Positions 1 to 11,700 of a DNA stretch of 64,000 nt are shown in pieces. A model generated the notes under the pieces. The model was not told the origin of the DNA. It saw only the letters and a list, made by a program, of their open reading frames with translations, and searched no databases. The stretch covers positions 22,421,225-22,485,224 of the forward strand of contig OX387606.1 in NCBI GenBank assembly GCA_947568835.1, read 5' to 3'. Within the stretch, counting starts at the first letter, position 1; the number at the start of each line of letters is the position of its first letter. Made by a program: the position numbers and the translations under genes. The DNA is from Protonemura montana (lineage: Eukaryota; Arthropoda; Insecta; Plecoptera; Nemouridae).

Positions 1-262
1 AGGAGGAATCCAGCTGTTCGAGTTGTACCGTCCTTCGAAAGGGCCGTCAAGTTGGTGGTCTCCTTGGTGCTCTTCGACAGAAGTAGGCAACGTGCCGGCA
101 CCGGGTTTCTCCTCCTCTCTTCTAGACTAGGTTTTATTCATCATCATTCTTATCATCATCCACTCATTCACCGACGCCATTAGACCAGTGCAGCATGGCC
201 AGATGTCAAAACAGTGCGTCGTTAAACACCACAAAATAAATATAAATATATGCGGGCAAAGT
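1..262 (+). mobile_element. 5S-SINE family, 3' body and tail (left-truncated by window edge)
   Basis: This stretch matches the 3' half of a dispersed element seen about ten more times in the window (for example 56050-56345 on + and 15646-16082 on -). Shared landmarks in order are a box around GTGCCGGCACCGGGTTTC, a run of CATCATCAT triplets, a GACGCCATTAGACCAGTG block and an AAATAAATA-type tail. The 5S-like head lies outside the window. Confidence 0.75.
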
Positions 263-725
263 TTGCTAGTTCATGCCGATACCTTTCCATGTTTGTGTGT
301 GTGTTTTGGATTAATTTAGCCGATTCAATTTATTTTCATGTCCACAATAATTCCCAGAGATGTTGATGTATTTGTCTCTAGCAAAGATACTATTGATTTA
401 TTGTCAGACTTCATTAGACATGGATTAAACGATTTTGTGTTTATTTTTGCAAAGTTTGTGCAGATATGTTTAGTTAATTAAAGGTGAGTTGGCAGTAAGC
501 ATACATATGAATTGCTACTGCTTTGGGTTGGCAACCCTTATTGTGTCTCTACTCATTAAGATTTCCTTGTTCAATACGAGATGACCATCGAGACATACGT
601 GGAAAAAGTAAACACTAACAGCTGGGAGATCATTGAACCCTGGACATATGACCTAATTACCTCGCTCTCAGCTCGCTAGTACTCTAATTGTTATTGTTCT
701 AGCAACGATACTTAGGATCCAATCC
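263..725. other. AT-rich non-coding stretch
   Basis: I see no exon, RNA gene or recognisable repeat here. It may be an upstream intron or the 5' flank of gene A. Confidence 0.4.
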
Positions 726-1036
726 AGTCGCATGCTACAGTCGCATGCTACAGTCGCATGCTACAGTCGCATGCTACAGTCGTATGCTACAGTCGCATGC
801 TACAGTCGCATGCTACAGTCGTATGCTACAGTCGCATGCTACAGTCGCATACTACAGTCGCATGCTACAGTCGCATGCTACAGTCGCATGCTACAGTCGC
901 ATGCTACAGTCGCATGCTACAGTCGCATGCTACAGTCGCATGCTACAGTCGCATGCTACAGTCGCATGCTACAGTCGCATGCTACAGTCGCATGCTACAG
1001 TCGCATGCTACAGTCGCATGCTACAGTCGCATGCTT
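726..1036. repeat. 13-bp minisatellite, about 24 copies
   Basis: Tandem copies of CATGCTACAGTCG with occasional G/A and C/T changes. Because 13 is not a multiple of 3, all three forward frames stay open and give spurious MLQSHATVACYSR-type proteins. Confidence 0.95.
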
Positions 1037-1690
1037 TGCCGGACGAGTCAATACTTTTCATTAGTTCCATCCATAACTAATCAAAAGTTCAAAAGTTCGA
1101 CTGAAACAGTAAACTATTTTTTTTTGGTTAATGTCATGAATGAACTGCGCCGTTATTTTGATAGTTATAGTTATAGTTTTATTTATTTACAACTTGGAAG
1201 TAGATGCAAAAACATATTGCAGGCCTCCGGTGGTTGAATAGTAACTTGGAAGTATTGTTCCAAGTGTTGAGCTATAATAATAATAATAAAAGTTGACCAC
1301 AGTTCTCCTTCAAGTTCCTGTCTCCTTTCTTGCAAAACGGGAAAATTGTTGATGTTTTTAATTGTGTATAGAGTTCCTACTCATCAGGCGAATAGCTTGT
1401 TTACAACCGTTGGTCTCTTATAAATACACTGATGTTATTAGTAACTGGGTTTGTGATACTATGTCATGCTATGTCATGGTGATAAGAATTAGCCTATGTC
1501 TGATAAACTGGTTCTGTCCCTTCGATCCTAGGTGCGTCGATTGTTCAACATTTAGTTAACATTGATTCCCTAATATTAAGCTTGTTGCTGAACTTTTCAA
1601 CGTCTGAGACTCTATGACTCACTCGGGCAAGTCTTGACCTTCTGCTTACTGCCTATAACCTGCCCCTCCCCTCCCCACCACCCTGAAAAA
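1037..1690. other. Unannotated non-coding stretch upstream of gene A
   Basis: No conserved exon recognised. A short frame starting at 1461 is hydrophobic, but its only donor-like site (AG|GTGCGT) is in phase 2, whereas gene A's first visible exon needs phase 1. It was therefore not accepted as the signal-peptide exon. Confidence 0.35.
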
Positions 1691-2344
1691 AGTCATGTGT
1701 ATGATGGTCACCTATCCAATACCTGACCAAGCGCAGTGTTGCTAAACTTTCATCCCTCCAACCTCTGTCCCGAACAGAACTGGTCATGTGTATGATGGTC
1801 ACCCATCCAATACCTGACCAAGCGCAGTGTTGCTAAACTTTCATCCCTCCAACCTCTGTCCCGAACAGAACTGGTCATGTGCATGATAGTCACCCATCGA
1901 ATACCTGACCCAGCGCAGTGTTGCTTAACTTTCATCCCTCCAACCTCTCTCCCGAACAGAACTGGTCATGTGTATGATGGTCACTCATCCAATACCTGAC
2001 CCAGCGCAGTGTTGCTTAACTTTCATCCCTCCAACCTCTGTCCCGAACAAAACTGGTCATGTGCATGATGGTCACCCATTCAATACCTGACTCAGCGCAG
2101 TGTTGCTTAACTTTCATCCCTCCAACCTCTCTCCCAAACAGAACTGGTCATGTGTATGATAGTCACCCATCGAATACCTGACCCAGCGCAGTGTTGCTTA
2201 ACTTTCATCCCTCCAACCTCTCTCCCGAACAGAACTGGTCATGTGTATGATGGTCACTCATCCAATACCTGACCCAGCGCAGTGTTGCTTAACTTTCATC
2301 CCTCCAACCTCTGTCCCGAACAAAACTGGTCATGTTTATGATGG
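1691..2344 (-). repeat. Tandem array of 5S-derived SINE heads, about 7 copies of a 91-bp unit
   Basis: Each unit on the minus strand carries GTTAAGCAACACTGCGCT followed by a GTATTGGATGGGTGACC-like box. These correspond to the internal promoter (A box to C box) of 5S rRNA. The linker contains CAGAACTGGT and CATCCCTCCAACCTCT on the plus strand. The right end of the array stops about 46 bp before the first exon of gene A. Confidence 0.85.
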
Positions 2345-2390
2345 TTACCCAAGAGATTGGAGGGAATTTGGTTGTGCTATACATGTTCAG

Positions 2391-2704
2391 GAAGGTTTAC
2401 ACGTGACATCGAGGACTACGAGCTGGTCATCCCAAGGAAGGTCGCCGCCGACGGGACGTTCATCACCTTCCAGATTCCGCACTTTTACGAGCGTCGTTCC
2501 GAAAGAACTCGACGCCGACGCCGCAACGCCAACGAGACCGACGCAGACGCCGACGCCGACACCAACGACAGAGTGCATTACGCACTGACCTTCGGAGGGG
2601 CGTCGCACCACCTCGAGCTGACACCAAACCACGGCTTCCTGTCCCCGGGACTCGTAGTGGAAAAACGAGGCGGCAAACAGCTTGGAGAGACTCGGCTTAG
2701 AAGG
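2391..2704 (+). CDS. Gene A exon 1 seen: M12B propeptide, first half
   Basis: Acceptor TGTTCAG|GAAGG, phase 1 in. It encodes [23 protein letters not shown] and [20 protein letters not shown], matching gene B exon 2 (VVVPKKVTHDGKF, VELWPNHEMVSPGMVVETR). An Arg-rich and Ala-Asp repeat insertion follows FYERR. The end at AGG|GTACTC (phase 0) is chosen because it keeps alignment with gene B. The last ~30 bases are the first copy of the 52-bp minisatellite. Confidence 0.8.
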
Positions 2705-5700
2705 GTACTCTCCCTCATTGACTGGAAAACAGCTTGGAGAGACTCGGCTTAGAAGGGTACTCTCCCACATTGACTGGAAAACAGCTTGGAGAGACTCGGC
2801 TTAGAAGGGTACTCTCCCACATTGACTGGAAAACAGCTTGGAGAGACTCGGCTTAGAAGGGTACTCTCCCACATTGACTGGAAAACAGCTTGGAGAGACT
2901 CGGCTTAGAAGGGTACTCTCCCACATTGACTGGAAAACAGCTTGGAGAGACTCGGCTTAGAAGGGTACTCTCCCACATTGACTGGAAAACAGCTTGGAGA
3001 GACTCGGCTTAGAAGGGTACTCTCCCACATTGACTGGAAAACAGCTTGGAGAGACTCGGCTTAGAAGGGCACTCCTTTACATTGACTGGAAAACAGCTTT
3101 GAGAGACCCGGTTTAGAAGGGTACTCTCCCACATTGACTGGAAAACAGCTTGGAGAGACCCGGCTTAGAAGGGTACTCTCCCACATTGACTGGAAAACAG
3201 CTTGGAGAGACCCGGTTTAGAAGGGTACTCTCCCTCATTGACTGGAAAACAGCTTGGAGAGACCCGGTTTAGAAGGGTACTCCCTTACATTACAGGTGCA
3301 AGAACCGCAGTGCCACTACACGGGCGTGGTCCGCGGCGAGGATGGCTCGCGAGTGGCGCTGTCGGTGTGCGACGGCGTGGCGGGGTTCATACGAACTACC
3401 CGTGGTCACTTCTACGTCGAGCCCGTGCATGGGAAGAATGCGAGTGAAGATGGACGACATCTTCATCTCGTGTACAGGGATGAGAAATATGGGAACAAAT
3501 TGGACCCAACTGCACCGAACTGCAATGTTGCAGGTGGGACAATGTACACAGGACAGAATAGGAATGTATGGGACTGCATTTGAATGCATGGGACTGCATG
3601 GGGCTGTAAGGGGCAGCATGGGGCTGTATAGGGCAGCACGGGACTTCATGGGACTGCATGGGACTGCATGGGGCTGTAAGGGGCAGCATGGGGCTGTATA
3701 GGGCAGCACGGGACTTCATTTGACTGCATGAGACTGCATGGGACTGCATGGGACTGCATGGTACTGCATGGGGACTTTGCAAACTTTTAGCTTGTATCAA
3801 ATGATAGTACCTCCAAAGTTACATGGTTGGTGTGTTTCGGTCACGATAGATTCACAGTTCAAGAAAGACCTCCTAGATTTCAGACAGAGTTGTCAGTTAC
3901 CTTGCCCTCCTGACCTTGTAGGGTGGGAGAGCGCTTGGACGCAGCGGCTGCGCACGGAACTAAGTCAGGGTCGAGCGCTGCGAGCGCCCGAACCTGCCAA
4001 GCGGTCAGTAAGCAAACCACGGTTTATAGAGGCCATGGTGGTCGCTGACAGGAAGTTCATTGAGCACCACAATGGTACGGACGTTGAGACTTATATACTG
4101 ACCATCATGAACATGGTCTCTGATTACTACCACGACTCCAGCATTGGCAACCAGATCGAGCTGGTGGTCGTGCGCATTGTCTTCCTGGAGAAGGAGAAAG
4201 AAGAGGTATGTATTCTTGTCCTAATATCCGGTGCTTTCAGTGGGATGGTGCTTGTTATCAATGGTAAGGTGCTTGTTATCAATGGTAAGGTGCTTGTTAT
4301 CAATGGTAAGGTGCTTGTTATCAATGGGATGGTGCTTGTTATCAATGGGATGGTGCTTGTTTCAATGGCATGGTGCTTGTTACAAAGGGATGGTGCTTGT
4401 TTCAATGGAATGGTGCTTGTTATCAATGGGATGGTGCTTGTTTCAATAGGTTGTTGCTTGTTTCAATGGGATGGTGCTTGTATCAATGGGATGGTGCTTG
4501 TTACAAAGGGATGGTGCTTGTATCAATGAGATGGTGCTTGTTACAAAGGGATGGTGCTTGTTATCAATGGGATGGTGCTTGTTTCAATAGGTTGTTGCTT
4601 GTTTCAATGGGATGGTGCTTGTATCAATGGGATGGTGCTTGTTACAAAGGGATGGTGCTTGTATCAATGAGATGGTGCTTGTTACAAAGGGATGGTGCTT
4701 GTTATCAATGGGATGGTGCTTTTTATCAATGGGATGGTGCTAGTTTCAATGGGATGTCAATGTGCAGATCGACCTGACCGTGAGCCCGGACGCAGAGAAG
4801 ACGTTGGAGAGTTTCTGTGCCTGGCAACACAAGATCAACCCAAACGTCACCCATCCCAGCCACCACGATGTAGCCGTGCTGCTGACCAGGTTCGAACCCC
4901 ACCCCGAGCAGAAACCCCGATCAGGAACCCCGAACAGGAACCCCGAGCAGGATCCCCGAGCTAGAACCCCGAGCAGAAACCCCTAGCAGGAACCCCGAAC
5001 AGGAACCCCGAGCAGGATCCCCGAGCTAGAACCCCGAGCAGGATCCCCGAGCAGAAACCCCGAGCAGGAACCCCGAGCAGGAACCCCGAGCAGAAACCCC
5101 GAGCAGGAACCCCGAACAGGAACCCCGAGCAGGATCCCCGAGCTAGAACCCCGAGCAGGATCCCCGAGCAGAAACCCCGAGCAGGAACCCCGAGCAGGAA
5201 CCCCGAGCAGGAACCCCAGCAGAAACCCCAGCAGGAACCCCGAGCAGGAATCCCGAGCAGGAACCCCGAGCAGAAACCCCGAGCAGGAACCCCGAGCAGA
5301 AACCCCTAGCAGGAATCCCGAGCAGGAACCCCGAACAGGAACCCCGAGCAGGAACCCCGAGCAGGAACCGCGAGCTAGAAACCCCAGCAGGAACCCCGAG
5401 CAGAAACCCCTAGCAGGAATCCCGAGCAGGAACCCCGAGCAGGAACCCCGAGCAGGAACCCCGAGCAGGAACCCCAGCAGGAACCCCGAGCAGAAACCCC
5501 TAGCAGGAATCCCGAGCAGGAACCCCGAGCAGGAACCCCGAGCAGGAACCCCGAGCAGAAACCCCTAGCAGGAATCCCGAGCAGGAACCCCGAGCAGGAA
5601 CCCCGAGCAGGAACCCCAGCAGGAACCCCGAGCAGGAACCCCGAGCAGGAACCGCGAGCTAGAAACCCGAGCAGGAAACCCGAGCAGGAACCCCGAGCAG

Positions 5701-8700
5701 GAACCCCTAGCAGCATAGATGAAAAATGTGAAGATGGTTTCCAGGTACGACATCTGTTCTGACAACATGTCCAACTGTGGCCTGGTAGGATTGGCAAGGC
5801 TTGCTACGGCCTGCTTACCCTCGACCAGCTGTTGCATCAACGAAGACCGAGGTCTCTCGCTGGCTGTCACAGTGACTCATGAGGTTGGACACGTGTGAGT
5901 TATTAGAGCCCGTCTATTTGTAACTTACAATAACCAGTTACAGGTAGTCCACTGTATACACTTTATCTTCAGATTATAAGCTAGTTTGTTGCTTGTGAAA
6001 TCTGATTTAAATTGCAAACGCTTGCAATGCGAGAGGTATTTCATTATTAGGAAAATTAATAACCTCTCAAAAATTGATACCCTAATAGTAACTCGAAACC
6101 CCGATCTCCACCTGTCGCGGGTGTTGCTCTAACCAATTGAGCTACTTGAACCCCGATCTCTACCTGTCACGGGTGTTGCTCTAACCAATTGAGCTATTTG
6201 GACCCCGAACTCTACCTGTCGCGGGTGTTGCTCTAACTAATTGAGCTACTTGGACCCCGATCTCCACCTGTCGCGGGTGTTGCTCAAACTAATTGAGCTA
6301 CTTGGACCCCGATCTCCACCTGTCACGGGTGTTGCTCTAACCAATTGAGCTACTTGAACCCCGATCTCCACCTGTCGCGGGTGTTGCTCTAACCCATTGA
6401 GCTACTTGGACCCTGATCTCCACCTGTCGCGGGTGTTGCTCTAACCATTTGGAGATCGGACTTGGAGATCCGACATTTTTAAGAGGATTTTAGTGTATTT
6501 TATGTGTAGTTTTTGTGTGTTTTTTTGTATAGTGTAGCAAATTTTGAGAGGTTATTAGTGTTAAACTGCTTGATCCTTGCTTTGCTGCAGGATGGGCTGT
6601 GACCATGATAACGAGGAGAGCGGTTGCAACGCTCAAGCTGATGACAAGTCCTATCACGTAATGTCGCCGATGGTAAAGTTCCACACAACGCGTTGGTCAA
6701 GCTGCTCCAAGAAGTTCGTCACCGAGTTCCTTGAGTGAGTCAATAATAAACCGGTTCTAACTTCGGTGATCTCACGAGGACCGGTGTTTCCTACACGCCA
6801 ACCCGTTCGGTGGTCACCCATTCAATACCTGACCCAGCGCAGTGTTGCTTAACTTTGGTGATCTCACGAGGACCGGTGTTTCCAACACGCCGATCCGTTC
6901 AGTGGTCACCCATCCAATACCTGACCCAGCGCAGTGTTGCTAACTTCGGTGATCTCACGAGGACCGGTGTTTCCAACACGCCGATCCGTTCAGTGGTCAC
7001 CCATCCAATACCTGACCCAGCGCAGTGTTGCTTAACTTTGGTGATCTCACGAGGACCGGTGTTTCCAACACGCCGATCCGTTCAGTGGTCACCCATCCAA
7101 TACCTGACCCAGCGCAGTGTTGTTTAACTTCGGTGATCTCACTAGGACCGGTGTTTCCAACACGCAAAACCTTTTGGTGTTCACCTATCCAATACCTGAC
7201 ACATTGAAGTGTTGCTTAACTTCTGTGATCTCACGAGGACTGGTGTTTCTCCCTCTGGTCAACAGTGGCGGACTGGGAGAGTGTCTCCTGGATGAACCCC
7301 AGGATCAGAACTTTGACTTGCCCGAGATGCCAGTGGGGGCGATGTATGACGCTACCTTCCAGTGCGAGCTCACGTTCGGGGAGGGCACTAAGCCATGCAA
7401 GACAGGAACGGTGAGCTCAACCTCTTCCATCTCTTACCTAACTCATGATAGGTACATGCGGGGTATCAACCTTTACCTCCGTACATGCGGGTATCAACCT
7501 TTACCTCCGTACATGCGGGGTATCAACCTTTACCTCCGTACAGGCAGGGTTTCAACTTCTTGCTTCTAGTGAAAGATAGTTGTGCTTGTGGTTCTGACAG
7601 GACACATTCTGCAAGGTGTTGTGGTGTCAGACCGACCCCAAGGTGTGCTCGAGCAACGGGGAACCTGCGGCTGATGGAACCTCATGTGGAGCCAACCTGG
7701 TCAGTACACGACAACCATTGATCGCTTAGAAACCTGGATCCAGGTTATTCGAGATCAGCTGACTGAATCCTATGCTCTATTTAGGTTAATTGAGATCAGC
7801 TGGCTGGATCCTATGCTCTATCCATGTTATTTGAGATCAGCTGGCTGGATCCTATGCTCTATCCAGGTTATTTGAGATCAGCTGGCTGGATCCTATGCTT
7901 TATTCAGGTTATTTGAGATCAGCTGGCTGGATCCTATGCTCTATCCAGGTTATTTGAGACCAGCTGGCTGGATCCTATGCTCTATCCAGGTTATTTGAGA
8001 CCAGCTGGCTGGATCCTATGCTCTATTCAGGTTAATTGAGATCAGCTGGCTGGATCCTATGCTCTTTCCAGGTTATTTGAGACCAGCTGGCTGGATCCTA
8101 TGCTCTATCCAGGTTATTTGAGACCAGCTGGCTGGATCCTATGCTCTATCCAGGTTATTTGAGATCAGCTGGCTGGATCCTATGCTCTATCCAGGTTATT
8201 TGAGACCAGCTGGCTGGATCCTATGCTCTATCCAGGTTATTTGAGACCAGCTGGCTGGATCCTATGCTCTATCCAGGTTATTTGAGACCAGCTTGCTGGA
8301 TCCTATGCTCTATTCAGGTTAATTGAGATCAGCTGGCTGGATCCTATGCTCTATTCAGGTTAATTGAGATCAGCTGGCTGGATCCTATGCTCTTTCCAGG
8401 TTATTTGAGACCAGCTGGCTGGATCCTATGCTCTATCCAGGTTATTTGAGACCAGCTGGCTGGATCCTATGCTCTATCCAGGTTATTTGAGATCAGCTGG
8501 CTGGATCCTATGCTCTATCCAGGTTATTTGAGACCAGCTGGCTGGATCCTATGCTCTATCCAGGTTATTTGAGACCAGCTGGCTGGATCCTATGCTCTAT
8601 CCAGGTTATTTGAGATAAGCTGGCTGGATCCTATGCTCTTTCCAGGTTATTTGAGACCAGCTGGCTGGATCCTATGCTCTATCCAGGTTATTTGAGACCA

Positions 8701-11700
8701 GCTGGCTGGATCCTATGCTCTATCCAGGTTATTTGAGATCAGCTGGCTGGATCCTATGCTCTATCCAGGTTATTTGAGACCAGCTGGCTGGATCCTATGC
8801 TCTATCCAGGTTATTTGAGACCAGCTGGCTGGATCCTATGCTCTATCCAGGTTATTTGAGATCAGCTGGCTGGATCCTATGCTCTATCCAGGTTATTTGA
8901 GATCAGCTGGCTGGATCCTATGAGAAATTCATGGAATTATGTCTAGTGCTATTGTCCCAGAAAGCTATATCTTGTTGGTAAAGAGCGTCGTCTTGTTCTT
9001 ACATGCAGTGGTGCTACGACCAACGTTGTGTGGAGATCGGTGAACGCCCCGGAGCAGTGGACGGTGGTTGGGGACCGTACGGTCCATGGAGCGAGTGTTC
9101 GCGAAGTTGCGGTGGTGGAGTTAGATCCCAGGAACGATTCTGTGACAGTCCTACCCCGCAGAATCGCGGTCGCTACTGCATTGGACGGCGCAAGCAGTTT
9201 CAGACCTGCAACACCACGGTATGTGGACCAGACCAGGAGATCATGGCTACATTCCGATATTCACTGTCTTATTTCATCTTCTTAAGACAGATCACAATCA
9301 AACTTTGTAAGCAGCCTGCAAAATATCGACAGGTTTTTCTCTATTTTTGCTCTATTGTCTATTCTATGACAAGATTTTATTATTATGAACACTATAACCG
9401 TCTCAAAAATTGATACCCAAAGGGGGACTCGAGCTCCGATCTCCACCTATTGCGGGTGTTGCTCAAACCAATTGAGCTACTTGGAGACTGGCTTTCTGAG
9501 ACGATTTTAGTGTATTTGATGAGAATGACGGATCTCCAAGGAGTAGAACCAAGAGACTGTGAATAAATCTTCAATTGGGCATACATTTTTGAGACGTTTA
9601 CAGTGTTTAGCGCATTGCAAGCGTTTGCAATTTAAAAAAGATTTCATCGAAACCAAACAAGATTTACTTCAAAGGTTGCGCTCTGCAAATTTCTTTACGG
9701 CATGACAGACGAGTGGGACTCTCATCTTCTCAACACTTAACTCCAGTTTTATCAAAATTTTGCCTCCTTGTTGAAGTGTTAGTTGAAACTATTGCCATGA
9801 CGACTTCCAATCACATTCAGTGAAATTCAGATGTTTCTGTGAGCTAGAGATCCAACTTATAGTTCAACATTTTGTTGAAACTGTTGCCATGACGACTTCC
9901 AATCACATTCAGTGAAATTCAGATGTTTCTGTGAGCTAGAGATCCAACTTATAGTTAAACATTTTGTTGAAACTGTTGCCATGACGACTTCCAATCACAT
10001 GCAGTGAAATTCAGATGTTTCTGTGAGCTAGAGATCCAACTTATAGTTAAACATTTTGTTGAAACCGTTGCCATGACGACTTCCAATCACATGCAGTGAA
10101 ATTCAGATGTTTCTGTGAGCTAGAGATCCAACTTATAGTTGAACATTTTGTTAAAACTGTTGCCATGACGACTTCCAATCACATGCAGTGAAATTCAGAT
10201 GTTTCTGTGAGCTAGAGATCCAACTTATAGTTGAACATTTTGTTGAAACTGTTGCCATGACGACTTCCAATCACATGCAGTGAAATTCAGATGTTTCTGT
10301 GAGCTAGAGATCCAACTTATAGTTAAACATTTTGTTGAAACTGTTGCCATGACGACTTCCAATCACATGTAGTGAAATTCAGATGTTTCTGTGAGCTAGA
10401 GATCCAACTTATAGTTAAACATTTTGTTGAAACTGTTGCCATGACGACTTCCAATCACATGCAGTGAAATTCAGATGTTTCTGTGAGCTAGAGATCCAAC
10501 TTATAGTTGAACATTTTGTTGAAACTGTTGCCATGACGACTTCCAATCACATGCAGTGAAATTCAGATGTTTCTGTGAGCTAGAGATCCAACTTATAGTT
10601 AAACATTTTGTTAAAACTGTTGCCATGACGACTTCCAATCACATGCAGTGAAATTCAGATGTTTCTGTGAGCTAGAGATCCAACTTATAGTTGAACATTT
10701 TGTTAAAACTGTTGCCATGACGACTTCCAATCACATGCAGTGAAATTCAGATGTTTCTGTGAGCTAGAGATCCAACTTATAGTTAAACATTTTGTTGAAA
10801 CTGTTGCCATGACGACTTCCAATCACATGCAGTGAAATTCAGATGTTTCTGTGAGTTAGAGATCCAACTTATAGTTGAACATTTTGTTGAAACTGTTGCC
10901 ATGACGACTTCCAATCACATGCAGTGAAATTCAGATGTTTCTGTGAGCTAGAGATCCAACTTATAGTTGAACATTTTGTTGAAACTGTTGCCATGACGAC
11001 TTCCAATCACATGCAGTGAAATTCAGATGTTTCTGTGAGCTAGAGATCCAACTTATAGTTGAACATTTTGTTAAAACTGTTGCCATGACGACTTCCAATC
11101 ACATGCAGTGAAATTCAGATGTTTCTGTGAGCTAGAGATCCAACTTATAGTTGAACATTTTGTTGAAACTGTTGCCATGACGACTTCCAATCACATGCAG
11201 TGAAATTCAGATGTTTCTGTGAGCTAGAGATCCAACTTATAGTTGAACATTTTGTTAAAACTGTTGCCATGACGACTTCCAATCACATGCAGTGAAATTC
11301 AGATGTTTCTGTGAGCTAGAGATCCAACTTATAGTTGAACATTTTGTTAAAACTGTTGCCATGACGACTTCCAATCACATGCAGTGAAATTCAGATGTTT
11401 CTGTGAGCTAGAGATCCAACTTATAGTTAAACATTTTGTTGAAACTGTTGCCATGACGACTTCCAATCACATGTAGTGAAATTCAGATGTTTCTGTGAGC
11501 TAGAGATCCAACTTATAGTTGAACATTTTGTTGAAACTGTTGCCATGACGACTTCCAATCACATGCAGTGAAATTCAGATGTTTCTGTGAGTTAGAGATC
11601 CAACTTATAGTTGAACATTTTGTTGAAACTGTTGCCATGACGACTTCCAATCACATGCAGTGAAATTCAGATGTTTCTGTGAGCTAGAGATCCAACTTAT

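Noticed and set aside
732..1237. Forward frames encoding MLQSHATVACYSR repeats
   Set aside because: Produced by a 13-bp repeat open in all three frames; no splice or start context.
1461..1530. Hydrophobic short frame as the gene A signal-peptide exon
   Set aside because: Its donor is phase 2 while the next exon needs phase 1, and the leader has an Arg and a Trp inside the core.
3738..3921. Upstream extension of the gene A exon 3 frame
   Set aside because: The open frame before 3922 is intronic: the acceptor at 3920-3921 and phase agreement with exon 2 and gene B fix the start.
6100..6450. Cluster of genuine tRNA genes
   Set aside because: Units have A/B-box similarity but no acceptor stem and are spaced at 59 bp, shorter than a tRNA gene.
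6752..7250. Functional 5S rRNA genes
   Set aside because: Units are about 92 bp, lack the paired ends of 5S rRNA and have no poly-T terminators.
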